Position numbers and translations under genes: made by a program. The notes beneath the pieces are model-generated. The model had not been told where the DNA came from. It made no database searches and saw only the letters and a program-made list of their open reading frames with translations. Source: a virus. From it: DNA of 44,496 nt. Numbering within the stretch: position 1 is the stretch's first letter; each line of letters begins with the position of its first letter. Positions 24,572 to 35,222 of this stretch are shown one piece after another. The stretch lies in the IMG/VR virus record IMGVR_UViG_3300030107_005602, positions 1 through 44,496 of that record; one strand, written 5' to 3'.

Positions 24572-27376
24572 ATGGCTCTACAGTTCACACCGGGCACAAC
24601 CAAGCCCACGCCCTTTCCTTACGAGGCCGTTGCTCGCCAATACGCGAGTATTGCGGATGCCCACTACCAAAGGTACGCGAGCATCGGCAAGGGCATCAGT
24701 GCAGGTGCTCAGGCTTACGCCTCGATCAGGAATAAGAAGCAGGCAGAGCAGAAGAAGATAGAAGCGAACCAGTTGCTCTCGCAGATCGGCTTCGACGTCA
24801 ACAAGTCGATCCAGTACCGCAAGGGCACACGCGGCGAGCTACTCGGTGGTCGCTATGCGTCATATGTTGACGACACCCCCCTAGAGCTAGAGGCTGCTCA
24901 GGCTGGTGGCTCACTTGAGGGCATCCCGTTCTCCGAAGAAGCGTTGAAGACGATGAGCAAAGCCGAGATGAATCTTGGCAGGTTTCGCTTCGAAAGGAGG
25001 ATGGACGAAGAGGGCATCATGGGCCGGTCCGAAAGGGACCGACGCTACAACTACTTGACTACGTCGGTTGAGATGCCTTACGTCCCTGAGAATGTCATCA
25101 ATGCAGCCAAGGCTAACTGGACGAATGCCGGGCTGCCGCCTGAGCGGCTAGACTCATATCTGACCCAGACGATGGGTTCGACCTCTGTGGACGCCATTGG
25201 GAAGCATGGGATCAGCGGCGACCTAAAGGAGGAGTACGCGAAAGAGTTCCCCATGCCAGAGGCGCATGAGCCACACGCTTGGAGTGTGCTGACGGCGCAC
25301 ACCCGGCCTGAGCTTTATGAGGCTCACGTACGGGACTTGCTCGGCAACACCTACGGTCGCGCCTACGACCCTCAATACCTAGACCAGATCACACCAGGTG
25401 TGGCCCAAGCCCTTCGAGACAGTGGCAGCCACGACGAGTTCAAGAACTTCCTGTCTGGCCTTCTGACTCGCCCGACGGTGACACGTAGCATTCCGGCGCG
25501 TCAGCCAGCCCAGCCTGGGGCTTCGGCCAGGATGCGAAGCTCGGATGTGTTCGGGGGTAGCGACAAGGCCATCAACCTGGACAACGTCAAGGACCTGTCC
25601 GCCGGGGAACTGAACACACTCAGGGGGTTCACAGACTCCCTCGAACTCGACCCCCTGCTGAACTTCACTGTAGGTGAGGGTGGCAAAGTCAGGGTTACCA
25701 GTGACCAACCCATCGCTGACGATATCCTGGATATGTTCCAGAGGGCGGTGGACGAAGCCGGTGTTCACAACAAAGCCTTCCAGGAGATGTTCTACGGCGA
25801 GTACGCAGGCGCACCGTTTGGAGCGTCTGGAAGGACTCGGGTCACGCAGGGCGGACCGATGTACGGGGCAGGCCAGGGCTCCCCGTACGGTGGGATGGAG
25901 CCGCAGTTCAACCTAGAGGGCTGGCAGCAAGGCGTCCCGCAGCCGACTAGGACCCAAGACAGCAGGCAGCCCTTTACGCCTAACGCGGCGGCTTCGACTA
26001 CGTTCGAGCAAGGCGGTTCTGGGCTGGGCGTCATGGGCCAGCCGACCGTAGTGCCGACCGGAGTGCCGCCTGAAGTCGTTGAGGCCCCCGATGTTGATGC
26101 TGACGTTGCTGCCGGTCAAAAACTGATCGATCTGGAGTTCGAGTCTGCCAACCTGGATCCTGAAGAGGAACGCGATACTCCGAAATCGAAAAGGGCGTCT
26201 AGTCGTCGCGTCAGCGACTATGAGCACGTAGGGGAAGACGAACTGCCGCCTCTGGTTGAAGCCGCATCAAACCTTCGCTGGCCTGAGCGTGGCATTGTCG
26301 GCGTGGGGGGCAGAGTGTTGGCAGACTTTGCCCCGATCCTCGGTCGTGCTGCATGGGAAGGCGGCAAGGGGCTCGTTGAGGGATACCGTAGGCTGCCGCG
26401 TGTTGCCGAGTATCTCGGAGTCAAACACAAGCCCAAGCTAGACCAGCAGACTACGGACGTGCTTGCCTCTGGTGAGGCCAGCATTGAGGCTGGCAACTTC
26501 ACTCCCGTCGAGATTGATGGCAAGTGGGAGATGGCGTCCACGGAAGATGGTGGCACGAAATCTCTTGGCATGGGTCGCTTCGACACCGCAGAGCAAGCCA
26601 GGGCCGACTTCAGGGAGAAGAGGCATTGGCGTCCCCGGCGTGACACGCTAGCTGGCCTGACCACCGAAGCTGAAGAGTTCCTTCAAGGCCTTGGCATTGA
26701 GTCCGGTGGGTTCTTCGACATCATGCACGATGCAGACGTGCGATCCGCTAGAGAGGCTCTTGGCCTGTCTGAGAGGGCGTATGGTCCGCTTCCTCGGGTG
26801 CGGAAGAAGAAGTACGACGAGGCAAGAGCTAAACCTGGCGAGGTCATGAAAGCCATGCGCGATGCGAGGCAAGAGGTGGCGACGGCCAAGCGTAACCTTG
26901 ATGGGGCCAAGCGTAACCTTGATGGCGTGCGTCGTTTGATCGAAAGATCTGAGGGGCTGCCGATTACTGCCCCCGGCAAGGGCATGCAGTCTGAACTGCG
27001 TGACGCAGAGCGTGCCTATAAAGCGGCGCAGTCCAGAGCGACTAAGGCGGAGAAAGCTTACTCGGAACTCTACGGTGGCGACCCGGATCGAAAAGTGGAT
27101 CTGGACTACGTCGCGCCTAGGCCTGCTGCTCCTGACATTCCTGCGTCTCGGATGCAGCCGGACGCATACCCGATGTCTCCAGGCAGGACTGCCGCACTAC
27201 CGGGCGACGTCGAGAGGGTTTCCTCTGTCCTTATCGATCTCAAGGCGGCGCACTCGAAGCTGGACGCCAAGATCAAGAAGCAGCGACGAGAACGCAAGCG
27301 GGTCAGCAAGAGTGACCGAGACAGGCTTCAGCGCCTGGCGGGCCAGATCGAGCTATACCAAAACCAGCTTAGGTAA
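24572..27376 (+). CDS. Putative ejection (internal virion) protein 2, 934 aa
   Basis: No catalytic motif recognised. The N-terminus has a helical, Tyr/Ala-rich stretch (ARQYASIADAHYQRYASIGK, then GAQAYASIRNKKQAEQKKIE). A disordered middle (residues 400-560) is rich in Gly, Gln, Pro and Thr. The last 220 residues form charged coiled coils. Those coils include a seven-residue unit AKRNLDG repeated twice at residues 771-784, encoded by a perfect 21-bp tandem repeat. T7 gp15-type proteins that form the trans-periplasmic tube are the closest functional analogy, by size and position. The stop overlaps the next start (TAATG). Confidence 0.55.
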   Translation: MALQFTPGTTKPTPFPYEAVARQYASIADAHYQRYASIGKGISAGAQAYASIRNKKQAEQKKIEANQLLSQIGFDVNKSIQYRKGTRGELLGGRYASYVDDTPLELEAAQAGGSLEGIPFSEEALKTMSKAEMNLGRFRFERRMDEEGIMGRSERDRRYNYLTTSVEMPYVPENVINAAKANWTNAGLPPERLDSYLTQTMGSTSVDAIGKHGISGDLKEEYAKEFPMPEAHEPHAWSVLTAHTRPELYEAHVRDLLGNTYGRAYDPQYLDQITPGVAQALRDSGSHDEFKNFLSGLLTRPTVTRSIPARQPAQPGASARMRSSDVFGGSDKAINLDNVKDLSAGELNTLRGFTDSLELDPLLNFTVGEGGKVRVTSDQPIADDILDMFQRAVDEAGVHNKAFQEMFYGEYAGAPFGASGRTRVTQGGPMYGAGQGSPYGGMEPQFNLEGWQQGVPQPTRTQDSRQPFTPNAAASTTFEQGGSGLGVMGQPTVVPTGVPPEVVEAPDVDADVAAGQKLIDLEFESANLDPEEERDTPKSKRASSRRVSDYEHVGEDELPPLVEAASNLRWPERGIVGVGGRVLADFAPILGRAAWEGGKGLVEGYRRLPRVAEYLGVKHKPKLDQQTTDVLASGEASIEAGNFTPVEIDGKWEMASTEDGGTKSLGMGRFDTAEQARADFREKRHWRPRRDTLAGLTTEAEEFLQGLGIESGGFFDIMHDADVRSAREALGLSERAYGPLPRVRKKKYDEARAKPGEVMKAMRDARQEVATAKRNLDGAKRNLDGVRRLIERSEGLPITAPGKGMQSELRDAERAYKAAQSRATKAEKAYSELYGGDPDRKVDLDYVAPRPAAPDIPASRMQPDAYPMSPGRTAALPGDVERVSSVLIDLKAAHSKLDAKIKKQRRERKRVSKSDRDRLQRLAGQIELYQNQLR
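26884..26925 (+). repeat. Perfect 21-bp tandem duplication in ejection protein 2
   Basis: Bases 26884-26904 and 26905-26925 are identical and adjacent, and encode AKRNLDG twice within a coiled coil. The unit is exactly seven codons, one heptad, so copy-number change would add or remove one coiled-coil turn without breaking the frame. Confidence 0.9.
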
Positions 27377-30300
27377 TGACCCTTCTGGCTCAGGACGAGG
27401 GCTTCACGTCACATACGGGCTTGGTCTACCCGAAGGGGTGGACTGTACAGAAGCAGGCTGACGCATACCTGAAGGCTTACAAGGGCTGGCAGTATTCTGA
27501 GGCCCTGGACGACCCAGAGGCTTCGGCCAAGGCGAGGCAAGCTTTCGGGAATCTGTACGAGGACACCCTGCTGCTAATGGAGCACCCGAACCCTCAGGTT
27601 CAGGGGTTCGCAGCGGAGCTACTGGTCAACACCCAGCACGACATCCTACGTCGTGAAGCCGGGGAGGGCCCGATGAGCGGCTCTGTCGCAGGGACGTTCA
27701 GGCGGAACACTGGCGCTGCCTTCGACGCGCTGTCTCCTGTTAGCTCCCATACCATCGGGGAGGACTGGGGGGAGAGGTTCGAGGCGGCGCGATCGACTGC
27801 GGAGTTCCTGAACGCCGGATACCAGCCCATGACTAAGGGTTGGTTCTCTGGCAGCGAGGACATCAAGGACTCCACTACGACTAAGTGGACCTGGGGCATG
27901 CTGGACCCAGACGCTTACTGGATCCCTGAAGAAGTAGCTTCGCAGGACTACTCGTTCGACCGCACTGAGATGCACTACCGCTCTCAGTTGAAGATGGGCG
28001 AGAGGCAGGTTACGCCTGACGGTCGAGAGTACGTTGTAACCAACAAGGGTAACGTCGAGATCCCGACGCACGTTACTGGACGCGACGGAGTCTCGTACAG
28101 CATCCAGGACAAGGCGAACGCCATCAAGTTCGCCCAGGCTGGCGTCAACCCCGAGGGCCCGGGGTCGATCATCGGGGACCGAGGCATCATTGGTTCTCTG
28201 TGGTACGACTATGGGTCCGACATGGTGGAGGGGGTCCACCGTGACATCACTTTTCCTGGTGGTGAGCAGTGGCCGTTCGTTCCCAACATTACGGGCGACT
28301 TCGAGCTAGACAGAGCCAACCTAGACAACCCTGCGTACCGCAGAGCCCTGCAAGACGCTGCGGGTGACGCTACGTTTGGAGCCCGTGCGAGCCTTGCGGG
28401 CGGAGCCATGCTTCAAGAGCTTGGCGAGTACGTCGGCGTAGCTGGCATCGTCAGCAAGGTCGGCAAGGGTGCTAAGGCACTCTTTGTTGGAGGCCGCAGC
28501 GCCGACATGGCCCGCAAGGCGAGGTCCATGTCAAAGGACCGGCTGGGCAAGCCTGCGGTGGCTGGCGCTCAGGCTGCGACGGCTGCTGGCCGTACTCACT
28601 GGAAGAACGGCATTCCAGAGTTTGCGAAGTGGAGTGCCCGGGACGCAGTCAACGAGGTTGCGCTCGGCATTGGTCAGTCGATGGCCGAGGGCGGCACGGT
28701 GACGGAGGGCGTCATCAAGGGCACTAACGAGATCATCGTTGAAGGTGTCGCCAAGGCGCTTGGGACCGGGGTTCGCACTCCAGCTACTTGGCTTGGTGGT
28801 CGGATTCTTGGCGCTCGGGTTCGTGACATGCGTGAGCGTGCTCGCATCAGTCGTGACGATACGATGGGTGCGGCCCAGGCACGCATCGACTTCAAGACCA
28901 GCGGTGACCTCAAAGAACTATCGGACGAGATCCAGAAGATCGTCCACGACAGGGCTGTCGTGGAGTGGGCCAAGGCCGTCTACGACACGTCGTTTATGTC
29001 TTTGGGACTGGCGTCTCAACAGGTCGCCATGGAGCAGGCGTACCGAGAGGGAGTTGACTGGCAGTCGCTGACCATCGGTGAGAAGGCTTCCAGGATCTTT
29101 GGTGCGGTCAACGACTCGTACCCGGAAGCTCTCGGCAACTGGATGGCGATGATGGCCGGGGCGTCTCCGGGGATGGCCCAGCAGTTTGGATCCATCAAGG
29201 GGTACTACCGGTACCAAACGGATGATGGGGCGCAGTTGCAAGCCTTGCTGGGGACGGTGACTCAGTTGGGTGAGGACCGCTGGGCTGACATGACCCAGGA
29301 GGACATGCACTCCTGGGTATTGGGGTACGGGAGGATGTCCGATGCGGCCCTGGATGAAGTCCTTCAGCAGTCGCTGGATCCAGAATCAGGCGTGACTGAG
29401 GATGCCCCTAGCCCGACGGACCTTAGCCCGGTCGTTCAAGAGCTAGCAGTCATTCTGTCTGCGACAGAAGGCCTGGCTCCGACTGAGGCTGTCCAGCTTG
29501 CGATTGAAAAGCTGGGTGAGGCAGGAGCCCTAGCCAACCGTGGCCGTCTACAGGAGTTCCAGCAAACGGAACTGACGGCCTTGAGGGCCAACTACAACCC
29601 GGACGCTGACCCTCACGAAGTGGTGCCCATCAGTGCTTCGTTCGGCACCCGCTTCCTGGACCCTGAGACGGGTCGAGCCGTAGCTACAGAGCAGTACCAA
29701 GGTCAGCTACCTGACAACTTCAGGAACGTAGCGACGTTCATGGGCTGGATTGACGAGGACGGGGTCCTCGGTGGTCAGGGCAAGTGGCTGCATCAGGCTC
29801 TCCTGCATGGCGACGACACCGCTAAGAGGATCATGGCTGAGGCCACTGACCTGTATGTCGGCGTCGAGAGCCCCCAGGAAGTGGCTCGCAAGGAATCGAA
29901 CATCGGCCACCTGATGGCTGGCGTCCGCGACAAGGTTCAGGAGATCCAAAGCGGTCGCACTGCGCTAGAGACAGACCCCAAGCAGAAAACTGAGGGGTAC
30001 CTGAAGGACACTCTGTCTCGCTTGATGCACCGAGTCGGGTCAGCGGCCAAGTCCAAGATGAAGCAGAAGTCTTGGCTGCGACCGTTTAGGGAAGCGATGG
30101 ACGGGGCTCCTGCCTTCATTGCCATCCCTGCGATCAAGAAGAAGCTCAAGGCCCTTCTGCCGGGCAAGCAGAAGAAGGGGTGGGACAACATCCCCAGGGA
30201 TGAGTTTGGTGGCAAGACTGCTAACGAGATGGCTGATGCCGTCTACAGCAAGCTGTCCAGATACAAGAGAACGGGTACGACGAAGGCGACCAGGATGATC

Positions 30301-33300
30301 CTGGACGTTGACTGGCTGCTGAGTCAGATGCCCAGTGGGTGGAACCCTGAGGGCTTGGACGTAGCGCACGCCAGGTATCTTTCTGAGCCTGGCGAGCAGT
30401 CAGCGGTAGTAGACCCTGACCTCGTTGACGAGGGCCGCATCAAGTCTCTTTGGGCCCGCAGGCCCAGGAAAGAAGGCCAGACATCCGGTCGCCTGAAGAA
30501 GGTTCCGGGTGGTTGGGTCCACACGATCCCTGGCAAGAACCCGACCACTGAAGACGGTGTCACTACCTGGGCCGTCGAGCCCATTGAGGGCGACTTCGTC
30601 ATCGACAGCATCGAGACTCTCCGGGCGTACTCCATCGCACTGGGTGTCATGTCCCGCATCCACCCCAACAAGGACAGCGCAGACATCGTTCGCTACGCCC
30701 AGCGGATGATCCGTGATCGCATGGAGGCCTGGGAGGTTCTTGCCCGGGGGGCAGCTAGTCGTTCGGCGCAGTATCGACGGGAGGCACTCGATCTAGTCAG
30801 AGAGCTAGACACCCTGAACGACTTGCCGGACAGAGGGCACGAGGTGGAGGGTCTGCTGTCTGCTATTGCTCGTGGCGAGCCAACGATTCAGAAGCTTTTC
30901 GAGGCCAGGTGGGGCGAGAAGGGCGCTCAGAAGTTTGAGCAGGCGAAGATCAAGGCCAACCAAGCGGTGAAGTCCGCGCAAGAGGCAGCCTTGATGCTGA
31001 CGTCTCAGACACCTCGGATCCACGCACGCTTGCGTGTTGCGATCCTGGTTAGCGAGGCGTTGCAGAACCAAGTGGAGATGCCTCAGTGGTTGCTGAACCA
31101 GGCAACCCAGATGAAGCTACTGGATGTCACTGCCGATGGCGGCTACCAGTTGCGAACAGGATCACTTGAAGCCATCCGTGCGGACATCCAGGTGTTCTCT
31201 CGCTTGGCTGAGATCCCGGACGATGTAGCGGGTGCTATGAGCGCGTGGTCGTACACGGATCACGCAGTCCCTGTTCCCTTGCTGGAACGGGCCATGGATT
31301 CGATTCCGGGTGCTCGTGGTGGCACTACGCAGAGTCGGTGGGAGAGCTTCATCGATGCGATCAACCCGCTCAAGTGGCCGGACCCGATGTGGGCCTGGAT
31401 CCCCAAGGCGATCAAGAACCCCATCATTGCGTCGGTCAACAGGATCGGTGGACTTCACTCTCCGTTCCGCAGCGAGCAAGCACTTGAAGGTGTAGGCGAA
31501 GGCATCAAGGCTGAGGAGAGATCTAGCTCTGACATGCTGGATGTCCGGGAAGCTGTCGTGAGGATGACCCGGGACATGGAGGAGTACCTCGCCCGGCCTG
31601 GAGTGACCCGAGACCACGCTCGCCTGCTGACGAAGATGATCCACAAGGGCGTCTTCCGCATGGTGACGGACAGGGCTGAGTTCATCCGTAGGTTCGAAGG
31701 GCTGGTAGGTGACGGGGCGGGTGCCTTGCACGACATCGCCATGCAGTACGTCACTGCATCGGATCTACTGGGCCAGAAGCTCGTTGACCTGGGCATGATG
31801 GATCAGGCCCAGTACGACAGGTGGAAGGGTGGCTACATCTACCAGCCACGACTGTCGAAGGACGAGATCAGCCAGAGGCTGAAAGAGCACAGCGGTACGT
31901 CGGTTACTCCGATCAAGACCAGTCAGTTGCTGTCTAGGACGGAGGAGCCCAGCGATGCCTTGTCACTGATGGACTTCACTGCCATCGCCCCACTGGGGCT
32001 GATGCGTGAGGCTGCCAACGTGCGGATGGCTCAGATGTTCTACTCGATCGCCAGGGACGGCTCTCGCACGCTGGTTCGTGCGGACAGTCTGGACCCGGAC
32101 GTTCTTGCTAGAGACTACGTGGTCTTCGCAGACCCCGACTCTGACAACTATGTGACAAGGGGCATGTGGTACTACCTGAACCAGATGCGGATGTCCCTGG
32201 ACCCGGTCACTGATGACAAGGGGGCCCCGATCCCTGACGGCAGCAAGATCAGAGAGCTACGGGCGAAGCTGGGCTTGGCCGAGGGCGTCTGGACGGGCAG
32301 GGGGGTCAGCGACCCCAAGAGCCCCTGGTTTGAGAACACAACGGTCGGTGGCAGCAAGCGGGCCGTGATGCCCGACGGGACCGTAAAGACGGTGGAGTCT
32401 CACGGTGGGGCCTTCCCGCGCAATGGGAAGATGGACAGGATGTTGGATGACCTGCTGTCATACGACACCGACCACTACATGGAGACTCTGTCGGCCAGCG
32501 GCAACACGACAGGGGAGATCCGCCCTACGTGGGTCATCGATACGAACACTCACGAGATGCTCCACAACATGTTGAACGACATGTACCGGGACAGCTCAGT
32601 GATGCAGCAGTCTGTACACGAGACCATCGCCATCTTCCGGCGGATGAAGACGTTGTACAGCCCCAAGCACTGGATCAAGAACTTCATTAGCAGTCCGATC
32701 TTGAACTGGACGTCAGGTGGCGTTGGCCTGCTGGACTTTGCTCGTGGCTTTGTTTTCAAGTCGGGGGACTACTACGAGTCGAACCGCCTTCTTGCTCTGT
32801 GGTCGGAGAGCTACAACCCGGAGCGACTGGCTGCGTTCAATGGTGACCGCAATGCCATGATTCGAAGCTGGACCCCGAGGCAGCGCGGGGACCTGGCCAC
32901 GGTCGAGGAGTACCTCAGCCTGTCTGGTGGCGCTACTGCTACGGGGGCGATCCTGGACCCCCTGACCGTCGAGAACCTGACCGACGGTCTGCTGAACGGA
33001 GAGGTCCGGGTAGAGGACTTGGTTTCTGGCAACCAAGCAGACAAGCACTTCGGTTACCTCGCCAAGCAGCTACAGAGGTTCGCTGGTAACCGGACGCTGG
33101 CTGCCAGGGCTCAGGACAAGATGTTTGACTCGGGTCAGCGTCGTGAGATCGCCAAGGCACTGCACTCAGTTTCTTCGGAGTACGCAACTACAGAGCACTT
33201 CTTCAAGCTGGCGAACGCCCTGCACCATGCGAGGAAGCGCAACATGCCCTGGCCCGATGCTGTCCGCTACGGTGCCAAGGGAACTGCTGACTACGCGGGT

Positions 33301-35064
33301 GTGGGCCAGCCGTTGAAGGAGTGGACGACGAACTGGCGCGGCGTGTGGGACCGGCCTGAGGCCCCTTGGTTCCAGAAGGAGAAGGGGCAGGAGGCTTGGT
33401 GGAGCAAGGAACGGCTTGGCATTCCGTTCGCTCGCTTCTACTTCGGAAACGTCTTCTGGATGTTCAACGCTGGGGCGCTACCGGCGCAGGTGCGGGGGGC
33501 GTTCACGCACCCTATGCGCGCAGCTTCTGCTACGGCGTTTGCTGCTAGTGCGGCCTACGCCCTCCAGAAGGCACTAGGCAACGACGACGAGGACGAGAAG
33601 GTTCGGGAGGCCCTGCACGAGGTGCATGGCATGGAGTCGTGGGCTGCCCTGGGCGAGGACGAGCTTCGGGAGATCCTGAACGAGCTTCGTGTGTTGATGG
33701 GTGGCGACAAGCAAGTGTCGTTCGCTGGTGGTGAGTACACGGATGACGTCGTGTCTGTGCTCGCTAGGCTGCTGTCCACTCAGCCGTTCCGTGGTGTCTC
33801 TGCTCCTAAGGGTGGGCGCTCCAGGGTGTTCAGCACGGAGGAACTGGCCCCGATGTCTGTGCGGGTGGCTATGAACGCCACGAACGGCATCGCATCTTTG
33901 AGCCAGGGGCACTTCCCGCGTGGCTCGGAGATGAAGTCTTGGATGCAGGGCTTCTTGCCTGCCTCGATCAAGGGGACCATTGGTTGGTACCAGGACTTGG
34001 TTGATCGCAGGAAGGGCGAGACCCTGAGCGAGCAGGCTGTGCGTGGAGCTATGGGGGCTGGGCGTCAGTTCGGTGCCATGTTCCACCCAGTGGCGATCCT
34101 GGGTGCCCCGGAACTGATCAAGGTCTACGAGGCGATGAACGGTCGTTCGATCTACGACATGGCCCGTGGCATCAGGACGCCGGACTGGGAGAACACTTCG
34201 ATTGGCACCCGCATGCTTGATGTGGGCATCAGCCAGGTGTTCCCGACCAAAACTGTCTACGCATTCCCAGCCGAGGTGGACACCCGTGAGTTTCTGTTGG
34301 CGAGCCGGGTGCTGGAGAACCTGCTGCCGGATCTCAAGACTCAGGTGGAGGGCACTCCCGAGGAACGCTTGCTCGCAAGGGCGATGCGTAACTCGATGGA
34401 GCAGATGATCAAGAATGCCAGAGACGCATACGAGGATCACTTCACGTACACGACTGCTCTTGGCGAAGGCGTGGCTGTCACCTTCGACCAGTTGTTGGTC
34501 TCCAGGTTCGACGTGACCAAGGACTTTGAGTACACCCCGATGGGGGAGCCCTATATCACGAACTTTCCTGTGACCGATACTGGTCGTTTTATCCGTGGTG
34601 CCCAAGCTGAAGATCCCATGTATGGATGGATGGTCCAACAGGCCAGCACCAAGATGATTCGGGACTACATCTTCAGGGACAAGAGGTACTACACCCTGCT
34701 TGAGATGGGTCGCAGGCGTATGCTGGATCCGTCCACCTTCGAGCTTGTTTTCAGGGGCATGATGGATGGCTCGAATAGTGATGTGCTCAAGCTGATCCAC
34801 AATAGGGTGGTAAAGCAGAAGGACACGACTAACTTCAAGGCCTTGTACCGTGTGTTCAACACAATCCCCGCAGATCAGGTGAGGGGTGTTCTGGGCCAGA
34901 GGTACGCTAGGGAGCTATACGAAGTGTTTGCTGCCAATGGCATGTTTGAGGATGTGACGGCTCCGAACATGCAGGATCTCGACTGGGTGTTTGGCTCCAA
35001 GAAGTGGAGCCTGCAGCCCCATCAAACCGTTTGGAACATGGGACTACCGAGAGGTAACAACTGA
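27376..35064 (+). CDS. Giant putative ejection protein with LPD38-like region, 2562 aa
   Basis: This is the largest gene and probably an internal virion protein delivered with the DNA. Residues about 1755-1800 (LYSPKHWIKNFISSPILNW) and 2010-2110 (RFYFGNVFWMFNAGALPAQV, then AYALQKALGNDDEDEKVREA) resemble LPD38, a domain of very large polyvalent phage and mobile-element proteins. No lysozyme or transglycosylase motif is obvious, unlike T7 gp16. Many segments are long helices. Hydrophobic Gly/Ala stretches occur near residues 340-375 (LQELGEYVGVAGIVSKVG) and 2045-2065. It is the last and largest of the three-gene ejection set and is coupled to the Lys-rich gene by TGATG. Residue positions are approximate. 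Confidence 0.6.
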   Translation: MTLLAQDEGFTSHTGLVYPKGWTVQKQADAYLKAYKGWQYSEALDDPEASAKARQAFGNLYEDTLLLMEHPNPQVQGFAAELLVNTQHDILRREAGEGPMSGSVAGTFRRNTGAAFDALSPVSSHTIGEDWGERFEAARSTAEFLNAGYQPMTKGWFSGSEDIKDSTTTKWTWGMLDPDAYWIPEEVASQDYSFDRTEMHYRSQLKMGERQVTPDGREYVVTNKGNVEIPTHVTGRDGVSYSIQDKANAIKFAQAGVNPEGPGSIIGDRGIIGSLWYDYGSDMVEGVHRDITFPGGEQWPFVPNITGDFELDRANLDNPAYRRALQDAAGDATFGARASLAGGAMLQELGEYVGVAGIVSKVGKGAKALFVGGRSADMARKARSMSKDRLGKPAVAGAQAATAAGRTHWKNGIPEFAKWSARDAVNEVALGIGQSMAEGGTVTEGVIKGTNEIIVEGVAKALGTGVRTPATWLGGRILGARVRDMRERARISRDDTMGAAQARIDFKTSGDLKELSDEIQKIVHDRAVVEWAKAVYDTSFMSLGLASQQVAMEQAYREGVDWQSLTIGEKASRIFGAVNDSYPEALGNWMAMMAGASPGMAQQFGSIKGYYRYQTDDGAQLQALLGTVTQLGEDRWADMTQEDMHSWVLGYGRMSDAALDEVLQQSLDPESGVTEDAPSPTDLSPVVQELAVILSATEGLAPTEAVQLAIEKLGEAGALANRGRLQEFQQTELTALRANYNPDADPHEVVPISASFGTRFLDPETGRAVATEQYQGQLPDNFRNVATFMGWIDEDGVLGGQGKWLHQALLHGDDTAKRIMAEATDLYVGVESPQEVARKESNIGHLMAGVRDKVQEIQSGRTALETDPKQKTEGYLKDTLSRLMHRVGSAAKSKMKQKSWLRPFREAMDGAPAFIAIPAIKKKLKALLPGKQKKGWDNIPRDEFGGKTANEMADAVYSKLSRYKRTGTTKATRMILDVDWLLSQMPSGWNPEGLDVAHARYLSEPGEQSAVVDPDLVDEGRIKSLWARRPRKEGQTSGRLKKVPGGWVHTIPGKNPTTEDGVTTWAVEPIEGDFVIDSIETLRAYSIALGVMSRIHPNKDSADIVRYAQRMIRDRMEAWEVLARGAASRSAQYRREALDLVRELDTLNDLPDRGHEVEGLLSAIARGEPTIQKLFEARWGEKGAQKFEQAKIKANQAVKSAQEAALMLTSQTPRIHARLRVAILVSEALQNQVEMPQWLLNQATQMKLLDVTADGGYQLRTGSLEAIRADIQVFSRLAEIPDDVAGAMSAWSYTDHAVPVPLLERAMDSIPGARGGTTQSRWESFIDAINPLKWPDPMWAWIPKAIKNPIIASVNRIGGLHSPFRSEQALEGVGEGIKAEERSSSDMLDVREAVVRMTRDMEEYLARPGVTRDHARLLTKMIHKGVFRMVTDRAEFIRRFEGLVGDGAGALHDIAMQYVTASDLLGQKLVDLGMMDQAQYDRWKGGYIYQPRLSKDEISQRLKEHSGTSVTPIKTSQLLSRTEEPSDALSLMDFTAIAPLGLMREAANVRMAQMFYSIARDGSRTLVRADSLDPDVLARDYVVFADPDSDNYVTRGMWYYLNQMRMSLDPVTDDKGAPIPDGSKIRELRAKLGLAEGVWTGRGVSDPKSPWFENTTVGGSKRAVMPDGTVKTVESHGGAFPRNGKMDRMLDDLLSYDTDHYMETLSASGNTTGEIRPTWVIDTNTHEMLHNMLNDMYRDSSVMQQSVHETIAIFRRMKTLYSPKHWIKNFISSPILNWTSGGVGLLDFARGFVFKSGDYYESNRLLALWSESYNPERLAAFNGDRNAMIRSWTPRQRGDLATVEEYLSLSGGATATGAILDPLTVENLTDGLLNGEVRVEDLVSGNQADKHFGYLAKQLQRFAGNRTLAARAQDKMFDSGQRREIAKALHSVSSEYATTEHFFKLANALHHARKRNMPWPDAVRYGAKGTADYAGVGQPLKEWTTNWRGVWDRPEAPWFQKEKGQEAWWSKERLGIPFARFYFGNVFWMFNAGALPAQVRGAFTHPMRAASATAFAASAAYALQKALGNDDEDEKVREALHEVHGMESWAALGEDELREILNELRVLMGGDKQVSFAGGEYTDDVVSVLARLLSTQPFRGVSAPKGGRSRVFSTEELAPMSVRVAMNATNGIASLSQGHFPRGSEMKSWMQGFLPASIKGTIGWYQDLVDRRKGETLSEQAVRGAMGAGRQFGAMFHPVAILGAPELIKVYEAMNGRSIYDMARGIRTPDWENTSIGTRMLDVGISQVFPTKTVYAFPAEVDTREFLLASRVLENLLPDLKTQVEGTPEERLLARAMRNSMEQMIKNARDAYEDHFTYTTALGEGVAVTFDQLLVSRFDVTKDFEYTPMGEPYITNFPVTDTGRFIRGAQAEDPMYGWMVQQASTKMIRDYIFRDKRYYTLLEMGRRRMLDPSTFELVFRGMMDGSNSDVLKLIHNRVVKQKDTTNFKALYRVFNTIPADQVRGVLGQRYARELYEVFAANGMFEDVTAPNMQDLDWVFGSKKWSLQPHQTVWNMGLPRGNN

Positions 35065-35222
35065 TGGCAGAAGCTAAGAAGAAAACGAGCAAGAAGAAGG
35101 CCACCAAGAAGAAGGCAGCAGCCAAGGCTGAAGAGCCGGTGGCTAAGGAGCCCGGTGCCTACCGGGTCCGGTACAACTCCAAGGATGCAGAGCGCCGTCG
35201 GCGCATCCGGGAAGGACTCTGA
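35064..35222 (+). CDS. Lys-rich histone-tail-like protein, 52 aa
   Basis: A very small gene starting in the stop codon of the giant gene (TGATG) and ending in the start codon of the next (TGATG), which strongly supports translation. The first 22 residues are almost only Lys and Ala (MAEAKKKTSKKKATKKKAAA), like bacterial histone H1 or HU tails. The rest is a short Arg-rich segment (YRVRYNSKDAERRRRIREGL). It should bind nucleic acid without sequence preference. A role in DNA condensation inside the head, or in the virion, is inference. Confidence 0.65.
   Translation: MAEAKKKTSKKKATKKKAAAKAEEPVAKEPGAYRVRYNSKDAERRRRIREGL

Noticed and set aside
33574-34800. Antisense ORF of 408 aa opposite the giant ejection gene
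   Set aside because: His/Arg/Leu-rich composition typical of a codon-position shadow; no domain, no start signal, and the sense frame has the LPD38-like region here.
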